This document shows, piece by piece, positions 35,130-47,900 of a stretch of DNA of 64,000 nt (position 1 is its first letter; each line of letters opens with the position of its first letter). Source of the stretch: Neelides folsomi (Eukaryota > Arthropoda > Collembola > Neelipleona > Neelidae); contig JAQGBZ010000291.1 of NCBI GenBank assembly GCA_034687125.1, positions 1 through 64,000 of the forward strand. The letters run 5' to 3'. Below the pieces are notes generated by a model that ran no database searches, was not told the origin of the DNA, and saw nothing but the letters and a program-made list of their open reading frames with translations. Position numbers and translations under genes: made by a program.

Positions 35130-38100
35130 TTTATCACTTACAGTTTAAAACAAATCCATCACAAATAAAAAATCACTATGAACCAGACTATACTAATTAA
35201 TAAAGTTGATTTAATGAATAATTTAACAAATAACTAGCTATTTAATAATATTTAATTCAAAGATTATAAAACTCGACAACTTATAAAAACATTAAAATAA
35301 AAATGGTATTTATATAGAAAAAGGACCGGCAGTTCCTTTGATTCAAATCAACTTAAATTTCACGCCTTTACGTCGTTCCACTTTCAAGTCATGAAATGAT
35401 GTGAAAAGCAAAGTCTATTTTATTTAGTTATTTATTGACTTGGGTCTAATAATGAGTTAAATGTGTGGACACATTTCTTGGAAATGTGTGGAAGATAAAA
35501 TGGCTATTTTCGCCAGAATGAGGACTCGTGTATGAATGGACGTGAAGGTGTGTGTTGGGTGTATTGGGAGTTGAAAGGGGCGTCCGGACCATCTCAGGTG
35601 TTCTCTGTGCAAAATTCCCCACCTTCTTCCCCCCACATCATTCGCAGGTTGTGCATGAGAAGAATATGAACACACATGCAATTTACAATGAGGATGCCCG
35701 GACCCCCAAAGCAATTAAATATGGGAAATTTCCTTTTCTGCTGAGCAAATGTATAAAGAACATGTAAATAAAGTAAAACATGTAAATGAGCTGTTAAGTG
35801 ATGAGAAGACAAAAGAGGGAAAACCACCTGAGATATCTTTCGTGAAAGTAAGACGCCTTGAGCTGAACAAACAATATCACAAATTCGTTCACAACGTCAA
35901 TACTCATATTTATTATTTTATATTCCATATATCTATCCTACATAAATCCATTTATCTAAAAGTAAATACCATAATATTGGAATATCGGTATGTATGGGTG
36001 TTTGCAGTTTATATTAAAATTGCTTAAAAATGATAATAAAAGAAAACTACGCACAATTTGATTATCAATGTGAGTTATCAGAGACATCATAGGAATTATA
36101 TTTGTAGTAAATGATGTCACTCACAGTCGGTGGATTTGTACTGATGATAAAAATCAAAGTTGGAGAACAAGTTAAATGCTTTTATCTACATTTACAATTT
36201 TACATTAATATACATTAACTGAAGTTAAGTATTGACACATGGGTTATTCAATTATGTAAATTTATTACACTTTTCTTCCTTCATTGCATTACTACAATGA
36301 TGGGATTCTTGTGCTAATTTTATATAGGTAATAAGTACTATTTAAGTAGGTAGACAAAACAATTTAAAATAATGTAATGAAGAAAAAGAGTGAGTTTAAA
36401 TATTAGTGTAAATAATATTGTATTGTTTGTGAATGGTAAAAAATAAGCGTTTTAAATTAATCTTCTAAGAAGCTTCTAAAAAGATAACAAAGATAGGCTA
36501 GTGGCTGTGAAAAATTGGCTCAAGATAATTGTTTATTTGCTTAAACTTTTAAATATGAAAAGAAGAGGAAGTTCTGGAGTTTGGAGAATAATTAGGAATT
36601 TAGGTATAATTAGTATGCAAACGAGAATTTGACTCATCTTTGTTATCTTGGTCATTGTCTTATCACCTCAAGGTTTTTTTCACCATCATGCCTATTAATA
36701 TAGTATATCTGGATATAACCAACAATTACCAAAATCTATATGTAAATTAATTGTCCTATCTATAAGTATATTAGTAGAGTTATTTTGTTATAAGATTAAC
36801 TAATGGTAAGTTTAACATTAGGTGAAGTTATATGATAAATGTACCATAACCATATGTACTATGTAATGTATGTATCAGTATGTAGTTCATATAAATATTT
36901 GACTCATGTCAATAATATTTGCCAAAATGATCAATGTGCAAATAATTTTGTGTTGAATGTTCCAAAGGAAATTGGATTTAACAGTGAACAGAGGTGTGAA
37001 AGATGAATGAAGTTGAAAGTAAATACCACAAAAGCAAATGATTATTAGAGAGTGAGTTTTATTACATGTAAATTCATATACAATAAATATAGGATCTGGA
37101 TATAGAGAATTTATAGATTTGATAATGATATATATTAAATATGTATAGGCATGAGCTCAGAGTTGCAATTAAAATTAACACATCAAGAAGCCTCATATAA
37201 ATTGAGTATCTAATTTTCTAAATTGTGAAATTAATTGTGATGGCGGCTTAACGGATGTTGAAAATTTCTACTTTGTACTTCGCACTTTTTAATTTTAACA
37301 TATTGAGATTCACCAATTGATTATTTTTAAATAGTTTTAGCCCATTTTGGCTCTTTAATTAATTTAGTTAATTGTACATTTAGTTTGAGAACATTTGGCA
37401 ATTAAAATAATACTAATAATTTCGGAATAAAAATATAATTTGCATTTTTGCGGAGATAATTACTTTAAATGAAATATTGTTAAAAATAAGTTTAAAATTA
37501 AAATGCCTTTGTAGGGCTTTTTGTATATCTTTGTATTATATTTTAAGTTCTTCGGGTTTAACTTTGTGCTCAACTTTTGTGATTATGTTTCATATTTGTA
37601 CATGAATTGTAGTAAATAAAAAATATGATATTTGAAGTACTTTCTTAAATATATTAAGTAATTAGCTAAAGAACTCCAATTAAGTAGATTTAAACTTTTT
37701 TCATTATTTGTCTAATAGTAAGTACATGAAAAAGCAATTTAAAAATGTATAAAAAGAGATCATTTTGTAATTAAAGAGGCCTGGAATTGAAGAGGCCACA
37801 CCACGTGTTTGATCAACCCAGCCACATTCCCACTATTGCATCTCTCTCTTAATCTCATTTAATTAATAATTTCAATAAATACAACGAAAGCATAAAAATA
37901 TGTATAAAACACTAAAAACATTAAAATATCTTAAATATTAAATTAAACACAAAAAATAAAAATCAACACCTTTAAAAATGCACAACGCGTAAACGATAAA
38001 TTGAACTTTTCAGAACATTTAAAGCAAAAATTTCTCAACCTCAAACACAAAAATCCAACTTCAATTTATAATTAATTAAATTACAAACTTTCACTTGTTT

Positions 38101-38423
38101 GTAATAAATTAATAATCCTTGCAGAGCCAAAGAAGATTTTTTTTTCACTTGGGATAAAACTGTGTTGAAAAGTGTTGAGATTTCAAATCAGAAAAAAACA
38201 TTTTCCCTTCACATAATTCCCACTAATGAGGGTTCATTGACAAAAACAATTTGTAAAAGAGTAAATTAATACAAAGGTCTGTCTACAATATTAATTTCTA
38301 ATGTAGGTAGGTTTAGGCTTATTCACTCCAATTTGTATTTATATTAAGAATCAAAAGGACATTTAAAAAGATAATAAAAAGGAATCAAATGTGAACCCTT
38401 GAGATAAAAATCTCTTTTGTGTT
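35130..38423. other. spacer between tetraspan genes C and D
   Basis: About 3.3 kb of AT-rich DNA. A possible TATA box for gene C is at 35307-35316 on the minus strand. Overlapping ORFs on both strands between 35457 and 36027 look like translated non-coding sequence. No repeat or RNA gene is recognised. Confidence 0.4.
35307..35316 (-). promoter_or_regulatory. possible TATA box of tetraspan gene C
   Basis: The minus strand reads TATATAAATA about 180 nt upstream of the gene C ATG, just after a GC-richer stretch. There is no clear initiator at the expected distance, so the call is weak. Confidence 0.3.
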
Positions 38424-39714
38424 TTACTCATCGACCTCGGTTTTGAGGTCATTAGACCTGAAGTTTTGTAAGGCCCAGGTGAAGTGAACTTGAATAAGGG
38501 CAAGAAGGGCGACAGGGATCAAAATGGCCCAATGAGTTCCAACCACAAAAATCATCACGCAAATGTCAGCAATTGAACCAATGATGAGGAGAAGGTTCAA
38601 AAACAGCGACAATGTTCCGAGAATTGAATCCGTCTGAATCAAAAATAAATTTTAATTTAGCTATATTACTTAACCTTTATAATTGTAACTTTATAAGGAT
38701 TAAATATCGTTTAAATATCGCAATTGACTATAAGGTAGCTTTTACATACCTTGCACACAGATGCCATGATGAGAATTCCAAGAACGAATGTCGTAAGAGC
38801 TGGAGCTAAATAAGCAACAGCCACTTGCCAATTCACTGCAAAAAGAATTTAAATGTAAACAATTACAATTGACCATTACTGACTTTTTTTTTACATATTG
38901 TCGTTTTGTAAATCAACAACCTTTGATCTATCTAAATTGACCCATTTTTAGTAATGATTAAATAATAAAAAATATTTTATATTGTATGAACTATGCCTAT
39001 GTTTTTTCATATTTATTATATAATTTATATAAATGCCATATGCAATATTCTGTTTTATAACTTTTATAAGACTTCAAGTGTAAAAATAAATAGTTTTCAC
39101 TCATACCATGTTTCACTGTAATTTGTTTTAATATTAGATATTTTATAATAAAATTAATTATAAAATTACTAAAATGGAGACTTACGAATATTTGAATGGA
39201 ACCAATGGACGAACTCATTGAGAGAATTGAGATTTGGTTCTTTTTCAGGATTTGGATTTTTCCCTGCATCTGTCCCAAAGATCTCATAGAGCAAATATCC
39301 CGTTCCTCCCAATGCAGCCAACCCGATCGCCTTTAAATAAACCAAACTCCCATTAAATCCCCATTAATTAAAAAATATCAACAATGTTAAACACCCAATT
39401 CCTCAAGTGTCAATCAATAAAAGTTTTAAGCACAGAATTATTAAATAATTACAAATATCTTCAAAGCTGGGTTAATACGACAGACAAAATTTATTAGATC
39501 ATATTAAAATCTCTAAAAAGTGAACAAAATTGTGAAAATTGAGGAAAAGTTGGTAAAGAGCGTAAAGTGCGTCTTAAAATTATGAAATTGACAGCTGGTG
39601 ATGAACATCCTTTATAATATTATTTAATTAAGAGTGCGTTTAAATTACAATGTCGAGTAGGGCCACAAGGACGGCGGCGGTCTTTGGCTTGATACAACAA
39701 CAAGCCTTCACCAT
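38424..39714 (-). CDS. tetraspan membrane protein, cluster member D (168 aa)
   Basis: Exons on the complement: 39714-39649, 39330-39186, 38835-38750 and 38633-38424 (phases 0, 1, 0). The N-terminus MVKACCCIKPKTAAVL has a CCC cluster directly before helix 1, suggesting acylation. Helices at about 12-40, 73-98, 103-130 and 134-153. The loop between helices 1 and 2 is about 35 residues and Asn/Pro/Glu-rich (GKNPNPEKEPN). The tail is acidic (LKTEVDE). The exon 1 end (VALLDI) matches gene C (VGVFDV) in position and phase. The minus strand has an initiator-like TCAGTC at 39773-39768, about 55 nt upstream of the ATG. Membrane protein of unknown function, same family as A-C but the most divergent of the four. 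Confidence 0.72.
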
Positions 39715-41247
39715 CTTGTCTGGGAGTTAGAAGAAGATTCCTTGGTTTAACTGGGTTGTAAATGTTGGACTGAAGCTTTGGGGCGTGTCGTGGGGTTGGT
39801 GGCTTGTGCTTTCTATAAGGGGTGTCCTCACGACCATCCAACAACCCAAACACTTCTTCCCCGCAAACTCTGCAAGGGACGCCACCCCTCCCTTTGAACC
39901 CCTAAAATCCCAAACAACTCCATACAAGTACATTCAACTCCATACGAAAACTTCATATGATATACAACTCAATACAATATACAACTCCATATGATATACT
40001 CCATACAAGTTCTATAAAACTCTTCCTACCCGTTTGATATACTCACTTATACTCACTCCCCCATATTGAGAGCATTCTCTTCAAATACTATCTATATAAC
40101 ATATAGGTTCTGTATATTTTGTCTTGTGAGGGTGGTAATGATAATTTTTGATATATTTATGAGGAAGCTTCTCTAACTAAATGTAAGGGCAAAAGCTCCA
40201 CAGAACCATTTCTAATTTCATACTTTTCGTATGCTTTTGCTATAGATTTCATATATTTTTTCTACATTTTGGTTCAAGCTTTGGTGTATATTTGGTGTTT
40301 GGTGCCTTTGGTGTATGTAAGAAGAGAAAGAACATTTGTATAGAGAGTACCAAACTAATAGAAGCATAGTCACCATCGCCTGACAATAGTGATTACTTGC
40401 GAGAACTTCACTGTCGAATAACTCCCACCTTATTACTTATTCTTGCACATTGATACAGTTTGATAATAAATTGAGATACACCTCTTATACACCTTTATAC
40501 TTTTCTTACATTTAGTTAGGTTAGGTATATATTTTTTTACATTTTATATACTTTTACCTATATTGTATTTTATGCTTTTTAGATTTTACGTTCATCTTAT
40601 ACACTTTAAGAATATTAAAGCAATGGCATGTACTATGAACTATGCCCATCTTCCACTCAAGATAAATACACCTTTACTTTACTTGAATTAAATTGGGTGT
40701 AATTGGTTATAAGAAGGAACTTTGAGTTGTCTTCTCCCTTTGCCCTTCAAACTTCCCCGTCGCGTCAGCTTTTCGATCGAACGGTCATTATCGCTTTTGT
40801 TAATAAATGATGTTCCTATTTGCTCCTATTAATGCACTGGGTATTGACCAAGTGGAATTGGGTCAGGAAAAAAACGAAGTTGACCACGAAGCCGCAGAAA
40901 ACCAACTTGTCAAAAAGGAAAAATGTCTAAATCTTGCTCGCAGCTTAAACATTGTGCATTTATGGATGAATGAATGAACAGGAAAAAAATAGATGCATGT
41001 GAACTGGAGTTTAATTTATATATAAAAAATCTCTCCTTTACATTTTAATAAAATAATACAGGTTTATAATATAAATAGTGTAGAAATTTATACAAAATAT
41101 AGTTATATCGGATACGAAACAACGATCTGTAGTAATTTTACTTGGTTAATTTAATAATTAATTTTAAATTGTCAATGGCATGATTTCCAATATTGGTCTT
41201 ATGGATTGATAAAATTGAGAGGCTCTACTGCGTTGGATTGGGTACGA
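39715..41247. other. spacer between tetraspan gene D and gene E
   Basis: AT-rich DNA with a GC-richer patch directly upstream of gene D (39715-39910), where ORFs on both strands overlap. I read that patch as promoter and leader of gene D. Nothing else is supported. Confidence 0.4.
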
Positions 41248-42140
41248 TTATGAAGAGCTTTTGGGTTCGAATCTCTTCCCGAGAACCAAGGAATAAACGA
41301 CCAAGGCGAAAACGGCTCGTCCGATAGCGACGACCTCGAGGACGGAAAGAAAAGAATTTGTGAACGCTTTCCCATTCGGATCTTTGAACATCGAGGGGAG
41401 AAAATCAGATTGGGCTGGATCCATGTAAGAAATTGAACCTCCAACTCCGCATGTAATCAGAATGTCAGCCAAGAACCGATACTGGAATAATAACCATTAA
41501 TATTAATTAATTTAACCACTTTAATAAACTTTAGCCATAATAACGTTGATATAAAGTTTAAATATTAGATTTTTTATTGGTCATATTTTAGTCTCATTGT
41601 AACTTGTCTTGCCTTATTAGAGACATTTTGTATCATGAGTCTTCATGAGTTTATTTGTTGATTAAATAGGAAGGAATTGTAAAATTGAACTAACGGTGTC
41701 TTCCACAGAGTCGAAATTCCTCGTTCGCAAATCCTCAAAGCAAGTGGCACTGATGGCGAACAAGACAGTGAAAAGAGGAACCATGATGTATTCATCGGCG
41801 GTAAAATACGCTGAAATTCATTTTTTAATTTTACAATTATTGTTAGTACATAATTATTTTTCATTCATGATATCAATAAATTGCATAATTGAATTTATTA
41901 ATTGTTATATATAACTAACCTTTGCAGCTGTACCAACTCGCAAGGGCCATTGTTGTGCCAATAAAAATCTGAGAGACTTCTTGTTTCTGAGTTTAAATAA
42001 AATTGAAAATAGCTTTGTTATTAAATTTTATATTAAATTAAAGTTGATAAGATTAAAATTACGAGCGCCGTCTTGAGATTTTCAGGGAGCTCGAGTCCTT
42101 TCACTGAAGAGAATTTGTTTTGAATATTTTCCCAATTCAT
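41248..42140 (-). CDS. four-helix membrane protein E, different topology (164 aa)
   Basis: Exons on the complement: 42140-42063, 41986-41920, 41810-41695 and 41481-41248 (phases 0, 1, 0, clean borders). An upstream ATG in the leader is followed at once by TGA, so the ATG at 42140 is used. The N-terminus (about 30 residues, MNWENIQNKF) is hydrophilic. Helices are at about 32-48, 55-72, 88-108 and 137-157. Here the first loop is very short and the third is long (about 28 residues: SYMDPAQSDFLPSMFKDPN), the reverse of genes A-D. The tail is basic (GKRFEPKSSS). It shares orientation, exon number and intron phases with B-D, but I see no convincing sequence similarity. It may be a distant relative or an unrelated neighbour. 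Function unknown. Confidence 0.68.
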
Positions 42141-42357
42141 TTCATCTGTCTCCTTACTCAAAACTTTACAAAAAATAATTACAATTAACTTTTAATTGCT
42201 TCTTTTCGGAAGTTTAATAATTTTATATAGTAAATAACTCATCCGCTGTTTAGTAATTTATTATATGTTTCTATATAAATCTATATATTATTTAATTAGC
42301 ATTTTAACTTTTGCATGGAAATATTTCTGATGACTTTGTATATGAATTTATGATATG

Positions 42358-42362
<5 letters not shown>

Positions 42363-42404
<42 letters not shown>
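42363..42404. repeat. (TA)21 microsatellite
   Basis: An uninterrupted run of 21 TA units lies between gene E and the small plus-strand gene at 42658. It is non-coding and likely polymorphic in length. Confidence 0.95.
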
Positions 42405-42408
<4 letters not shown>

Positions 42409-42657
42409 TAATGAAGATGTAAATACATACATATTGATATAATAGATTGATTTATCTTAAACCAAAGTACAATATGTTCATACATCCCCAAATAAGTTCT
42501 AATATTCATTTAAAACGAAAGGATTGGGCTCTATTATTGGAATAGTGAATTTTGGACTTCAATGAAGTCAATGATATTCATGCAAAGACTTGTCTTTACA
42601 AATAAACAATTATATGCAAAAATTTTGAAATTTTATTTATCCTTAAATTGAAATGTT

Positions 42658-43724
42658 ATGCCAGACTCATTAAGGAGAAGGATTTTTCCGGTTGAAAATA
42701 TTAATGAAGAAGATGAAACCGATGATGAGCCCGAAGAGTAAGAAATTTATTTTAATATTTAGTTTATAAGGTATTCAATATTTATTTGAATTACCCATTT
42801 ACGTACAAAATTCATTTATTTGGATGAGTTGTATTTCACCATGATGTTTATTCATATTTCTAATACCAATATCATAAATCTGATTAAAAGAACTATTATT
42901 GTATTTACATTTAAGCATTATCTATCTATGTAAATGAATTAATAAAAGGTAGAGAGATAAGGAACAAACAAACAAGGAAAAGAGATAGGAAAAGAAAATG
43001 TACGAGTATTTTAATTAAAAATCAGATTTTGAAAATTGAATACCTTCTACAGATATAACTCGAATGTCCTACTTATGTATGCATGAATACGAATACATAT
43101 TATTAATGTACTATAATATAAATACAATATATTGATGTGAAACCCTGATTATTTTAAGGACTACTTCTTATCTTTTACAAAATTTACCATATCGAATTTT
43201 CATCAAGTCACTTTGTAACTTTATTTGTTCGAACCACAAATATTTTGTTCTTGGTAGCAATGAGTCCGAAGAAAATAAAGCGAAGTGGGTAAGGTGAATT
43301 TTAATTTAAAATTACTTTTTCTAACTATTCTCCCCGTAGCATAAGTTTTCTATACTTTTTTTTAAATCTAACCCTTTAAAGTTGAAAATAATAGCATCCC
43401 AGAGATTTTCTATACAATTTTCATAAAAGCACATTATGTTGAGATAAAAAGGATATTTTTGATTTTGATTTTGATTTACTAAAAAACTATTTTTAAAATT
43501 ATTATTCCGTAATATAACATTTTAAGTTACAATTAAGATTCGGGGAGGCACGAACTTATTGTATAACAGTATGTACAATAAATGAATGTTAATTATTCCT
43601 TTTTAGGATCATTAGACAACGAGATCGAGCGGGGGTAGGGATGATCAATACTATCATCATCCTGGGAATGTTTGGTTTTTCAGCACTCGTCGTGGTGCTT
43701 GTATCACCACAAGAAATCAGATAA
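42658..43724 (+). CDS. small acidic protein with C-terminal membrane helix (77 aa)
   Basis: Exons 42658-42737, 43258-43293 and 43607-43724 (both introns phase 2), ending in TAA. The first 38 residues are hydrophilic, with an acidic block (NEEDETDDEPEDNESEEN) crossing intron 1. A basic stretch follows (KWVRIIRQRDR) and then one helix at about 51-72 (MINTIIILGMFGFSALVVVL), with a short tail SPQEIR. This is the layout of a small tail-anchored or type II protein with a cytosolic acidic N-terminus. Exon 2 could end instead at GTGGGT (43285), which keeps the frame and removes three residues; GTGAAT at 43294 is the better donor. I do not recognise the family. Confidence 0.55.
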
Positions 43725-43883
43725 ATCGTGATCAAATGCTCATTAGTATTATTTATTTGTTTGGCCATGATTCTTGTCTTAATGATTTTTAAACATTAAA
43801 TAAATTAAATGTGTGAATAAATTAAAAAGACATGTATTCTTTATGTATGTTTTGCTTTTTATTTTACTTGTTGCACATCATAG

Positions 43884-44112
43884 AAGCGTCTTCAATGTCA
43901 AATGTCACCCAAATTCCAAGTCCGGTAAAAAAATAATTTTATTATAATTTAATTAAAAGCGAAAGATTCTAAATCCCGATCATGCAAAAGTCAAATAAGT
44001 CAAGAAGCATTTAAAAAACGTCTTTTAATAAAATAGTAAATTGTAACAAACTACATAGTAAATTTAGGCAAGAAAAATTGAAATAAGAATTAAGAAATTG
44101 CATAAATAAATT
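43884..44112. repeat. duplicated block, copy 1
   Basis: Direct repeat of 44522-44773. The right part (43978-44112) matches copy 2 with about one difference in 135 bases; the left part has small indels. It starts AAGCGTCTTCAATG and ends CATAAATAAATT. No TG...CA ends or target duplication are evident. Confidence 0.8.
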
Positions 44113-44521
44113 CGCCGGGCTCATTGCAGCAGTGATTTTCATTGCTTAATTTTGAAAATTGCACAAATTTGAATATGGAAAAATAAAAGAAAAAAATTTT
44201 TTTATTTTTAACTTTTTAATTTACTTATTGACCATATAGTAGTAAACATTGATTTTAGCATTAAATTTCAATTTAACAATTTTTTGATTGTTTCAATAAG
44301 ATTTTAAAAAATTCTGTATATTAGACAATTTCTCAAATAAAATAAAATAACAAATAATCATTTGCACTTGAAATTCAACAACAAAAGTATTTGGAAGACA
44401 AAAAATAAAATGTGTGTCATTTCATGTCATTCTATGTATAACTTTATCATTTAATAAAAGTCCAAATAAGTCAAATGTCAATATGGTTCAAAATGTCATT
44501 GAAAGCTGTCATGGATTAAAT

Positions 44522-44773
44522 AAGCGTCTTCAGTCTTCAATGTCAAATGTCACCTAAATTCCCAGTCAGTAAATAAATAATTTAATCATAATTTAAAATT
44601 ATAATTTAATTAATAAAAAGCAAAAGATTGTAATACCCGATCATGCAAAAGTCAAATAAGTCAAGAAGCATTTAAAAAACGTCTTTTAATAAAATAGTAA
44701 ATTGTAACAAACTACATAGTAAATCTAGGCAAGAAAAATTGAAATAAGAATTAAGAAATTGCATAAATAAATT
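44522..44773. repeat. duplicated block, copy 2
   Basis: Second copy of 43884-44112, about 640 bp downstream in the same orientation. It contains a short internal duplication (CTTCAGTCTTCA) absent from copy 1. It ends about 150 bp before the stop of the minus-strand YGPPK-repeat gene. Confidence 0.8.
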
Positions 44774-44923
44774 TTCAAAGTAAGAAACAGTCAAAAAGGA
44801 AATAGTCGAAAAAGTAAGAAAAAAGGGAAAGAGAAAAAAGTGTTAAAGTCTTTTAGGATTTTTATCATTTTCACAACAAGTCATAAATTTTTCACTCATA
44901 CTCAAATTAAATTACAATTGTGA

Positions 44924-47900
44924 CTAAGAACGCGAAAGGACGGCTTGGGAATCTCCCGGGCTTCCTCGGCCCGCTGATGGAATTATAAAGGAGGAAAATG
45001 ACATTTGCACCGGGGTCAAACTGCTCCCATCAGCTGAAGGGAAAAACGTTGTTGGGGTCATGGCCTTTGGCGTGGCGACAACTACAGCTTGTGGTTCAAC
45101 AGACATCACTTGATAAATTTGTTGTTGTTGCTGTGATTGTTGTTGTTGTTGTTGGGATTGTGCTTGTTGCTGTTGTTGTTGATTTGGCTGTTGCTCTTTC
45201 TTTGGCACTGCAATTGTCAATGTTTGGGAAATCGACGAAGGTTCCATTTCCATTTCTTCGACTTTGTCGGTTCTCTTAATGGCGGGATTCTTAACTTGCT
45301 CACTGGTCGAGCCGATGAATTGAGATTGGATGATTTCAATTCCTAAGGAATTTTGTCGGGAATGACCGCTGGGTTGGAGAATCGTTGGACGATAAACTGG
45401 CGCTGGAGCGTAGTGAGGTTTTGTTTGGGAACCAGCGGAAGTCACTGGGAAAAATTATTATTTTAATTAACATTTAATATCTTAGTTTAAAAATTATTTA
45501 TTTATTAGTTTTAATATCATAGAACGAAATCTTTTATATGTACCTAATTTAATTTTTAAGAGTTTTTTTAACACTTACAATCAGAAACATAAAGTGCTGG
45601 TTGTTGGATTGTGTATTGAGATGGATAATACGAAGGTTGTTGGAGATAATTTTGCTGTAGCTGTTGCTGGAAGCTTTGTTGTTGTTGTTGTTTGCCTCTT
45701 GGATCTATTTGACTCACTTTTAGGAATATTAACCCGTATAATTACATTTGTAAATAGCCTTTGTAAAATATTTATTATAATGGTAATATTCTTAATTTTT
45801 ATTTTGCTTAATTTATTAAATTTTTGATAGTCAACTTGATGTGTATTTATTCTAAATTATTGTATTTATAAATTGTGTGATAATGATACCGTCAGAGATT
45901 TTAGCAGCTGCATAAGACGAATATGGAGCAGAAGAATATCCGCCGACATCTCCGCCCTTTTGTTGGTAAACGGTAACTGGTGGGTGAGTTCCTTGGTAAA
46001 TGATGATTGGCGGTTTTTGCCACGCTTTCGGGGCCACGATGTACTAAAACAATTCATTAAAAATATAAATTAAGCTTGAAAATGCCAAACACCTTTTAAA
46101 GAAGTGTTTTCGCAATTTAGTTTAGTTTAATTTAATTTTACTATTTATATTAAATTTAATTTCCTCACCTTTCCTGATTTCTTTCCTGACTCATGTCTGT
46201 AAGATTTTGCCTTTGAATGAGAAAATGTATGGAATTTGGGTGGTTGGACGGTTTTGTAGGAAACGTGGCTGTGAGAGCCGTGAAGTCCTTTGGCAAAGTT
46301 TTGTCCTTGGTGGAACGAACTCTTCAATTGGGAAATAAGCTGTAAATAAATAAAACAATGATTAATATAAAATCTTTGTACCACTTATGTACCACTAATT
46401 TTACTATAAGTTTTGACCCCGACTTAACTAACTTCTTTAATTACCGATTTGTGAGCCGAAGCTTTTGGTGGTGGCCCTTGGATCCAACCACCGCCCTTGG
46501 GAGGATTTGGTGATCCACCCATTTGGAAAATGTGAATTGGGGGATGCTGTCAAATTTTAAATGTTAATTACAATCATATAAAAATAAACATAAGTTATAA
46601 TTTTTCAATTACTCCTGAATAGATGATATGAGGAAGTGGAGATTTCTTCCCCTTTGAATGTTTTGGTGGGCCATATTCAGCCTTAGGTGGGCCATATTCA
46701 AATTTAGGCGGACCATATTGACCTTTCGGTGGGCCATATTCTCCTTTGGGTGCTTCTAAACCTGCAATTTAATGTCATTAATTAGTTAAGTTCAAGGAGT
46801 CAATTCTATTAAGTAATTTTAATTTAATTATTAAATATCAGAATTTCAATTATTCAGATCGTAAAATGCTATTTAGTCTTTGGATAAATACTTTCGGGAT
46901 GCTTCAAAAATTGCTTTATTTTTTAAATAGACAATCACATAAAAAAGAAAACAACTTTTGACAAACCCTGTACATATTTATTGAGAGTTCGGTTTTATTA
47001 TGAATTAATTAAAATTAAAATTACCTTTTGATGCATGGGCTGAGTTGTAGGTTCCTTGAAGTTTGGGTGGACCATATTCAGGTCTTGGGGCCGAAGTGTA
47101 TTCTGCTTTTGGAGAATTAAATTCATATTTAGGGATTCCATAGTCGTTTGATGGTGGTCCATATTCCTCTTTGGGTGGACTATAGGAGTCCACGTTGTGC
47201 TTTGGTGGATATGCAAAGGATGGAGACTGAAAATAAAAATTACAAATATAGAAAATTGATTTGTATTCATTTGTCAAAATCTCAAAATGTGAAAATCGTC
47301 CAAATGACTTATTGTAAATCTGAATAAATAAATTAAATAATGAACGAACTTCAAAAGAAGCAGCAGCTTTGATTCCGTTGGATGAATATCCTCCGCCGCC
47401 GCCATTGTACCCCTTTGGTGGATTCACAACATGAATGGGAGGGTTGATGTCGCTCTGAATAAAACAATTTATCAAACATTAATCAAATAATTGACCAAAC
47501 ATCATCTCTTTGTTTCAGACATAGAGATTCCAAATTCACATACAAATTTTCAGACATATAGAATTTGCAATAAATGTGCGAATTTGGAATTTATGATTCA
47601 ATGTTAGAAATTTAATTTGAATTTACTTATATATTAAATGTACGAATTTGAATCCTACCTGGTACACCAAAATTGGCAAATTGTGATGAGGAATAGGAAT
47701 GTATTTTACATTCTTGGGTTTGTGACTTGACCCATAACCGCTTTTCCAACCCTAAAAACATACACAAATTAAAGGAGTGGATCAAATTAAGTTTAGTAAG
47801 TATCAACAAGATTAACATTTTTATGAAGATTAATTTAATTTATTTACATAGAAGTCATTTCTCATATGACGTCTGTTTTTGCTCAAAGTTCATCGAGTTC

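Larger units (their letters stand above)
43725..44923. other. intergenic region with duplicated block
   Basis: Between the stop of the small plus-strand gene and the stop of the minus-strand YGPPK-repeat gene. Its main content is the direct repeat listed separately. The rest is A-rich (44780-44860) or AT-rich and without ORFs. Confidence 0.5.

Noticed and set aside
41255-41290. GGTTCGAATC, resembling a tRNA T arm
   Set aside because: It lies within the coding end of gene E (KRFEPK region) and has no cloverleaf around it.
43884-44773. Direct repeats read as a pair of LTRs
   Set aside because: The interval between copies is only about 410 bp with no primer-binding or coding content, and the copies lack TG...CA ends and a target duplication.
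44998-45346. Plus-strand ORFs with Leu/Val runs opposite exon 12 of the YGPPK-repeat gene
   Set aside because: They are the complement of the CAA/CAG polyglutamine tract read in other frames.
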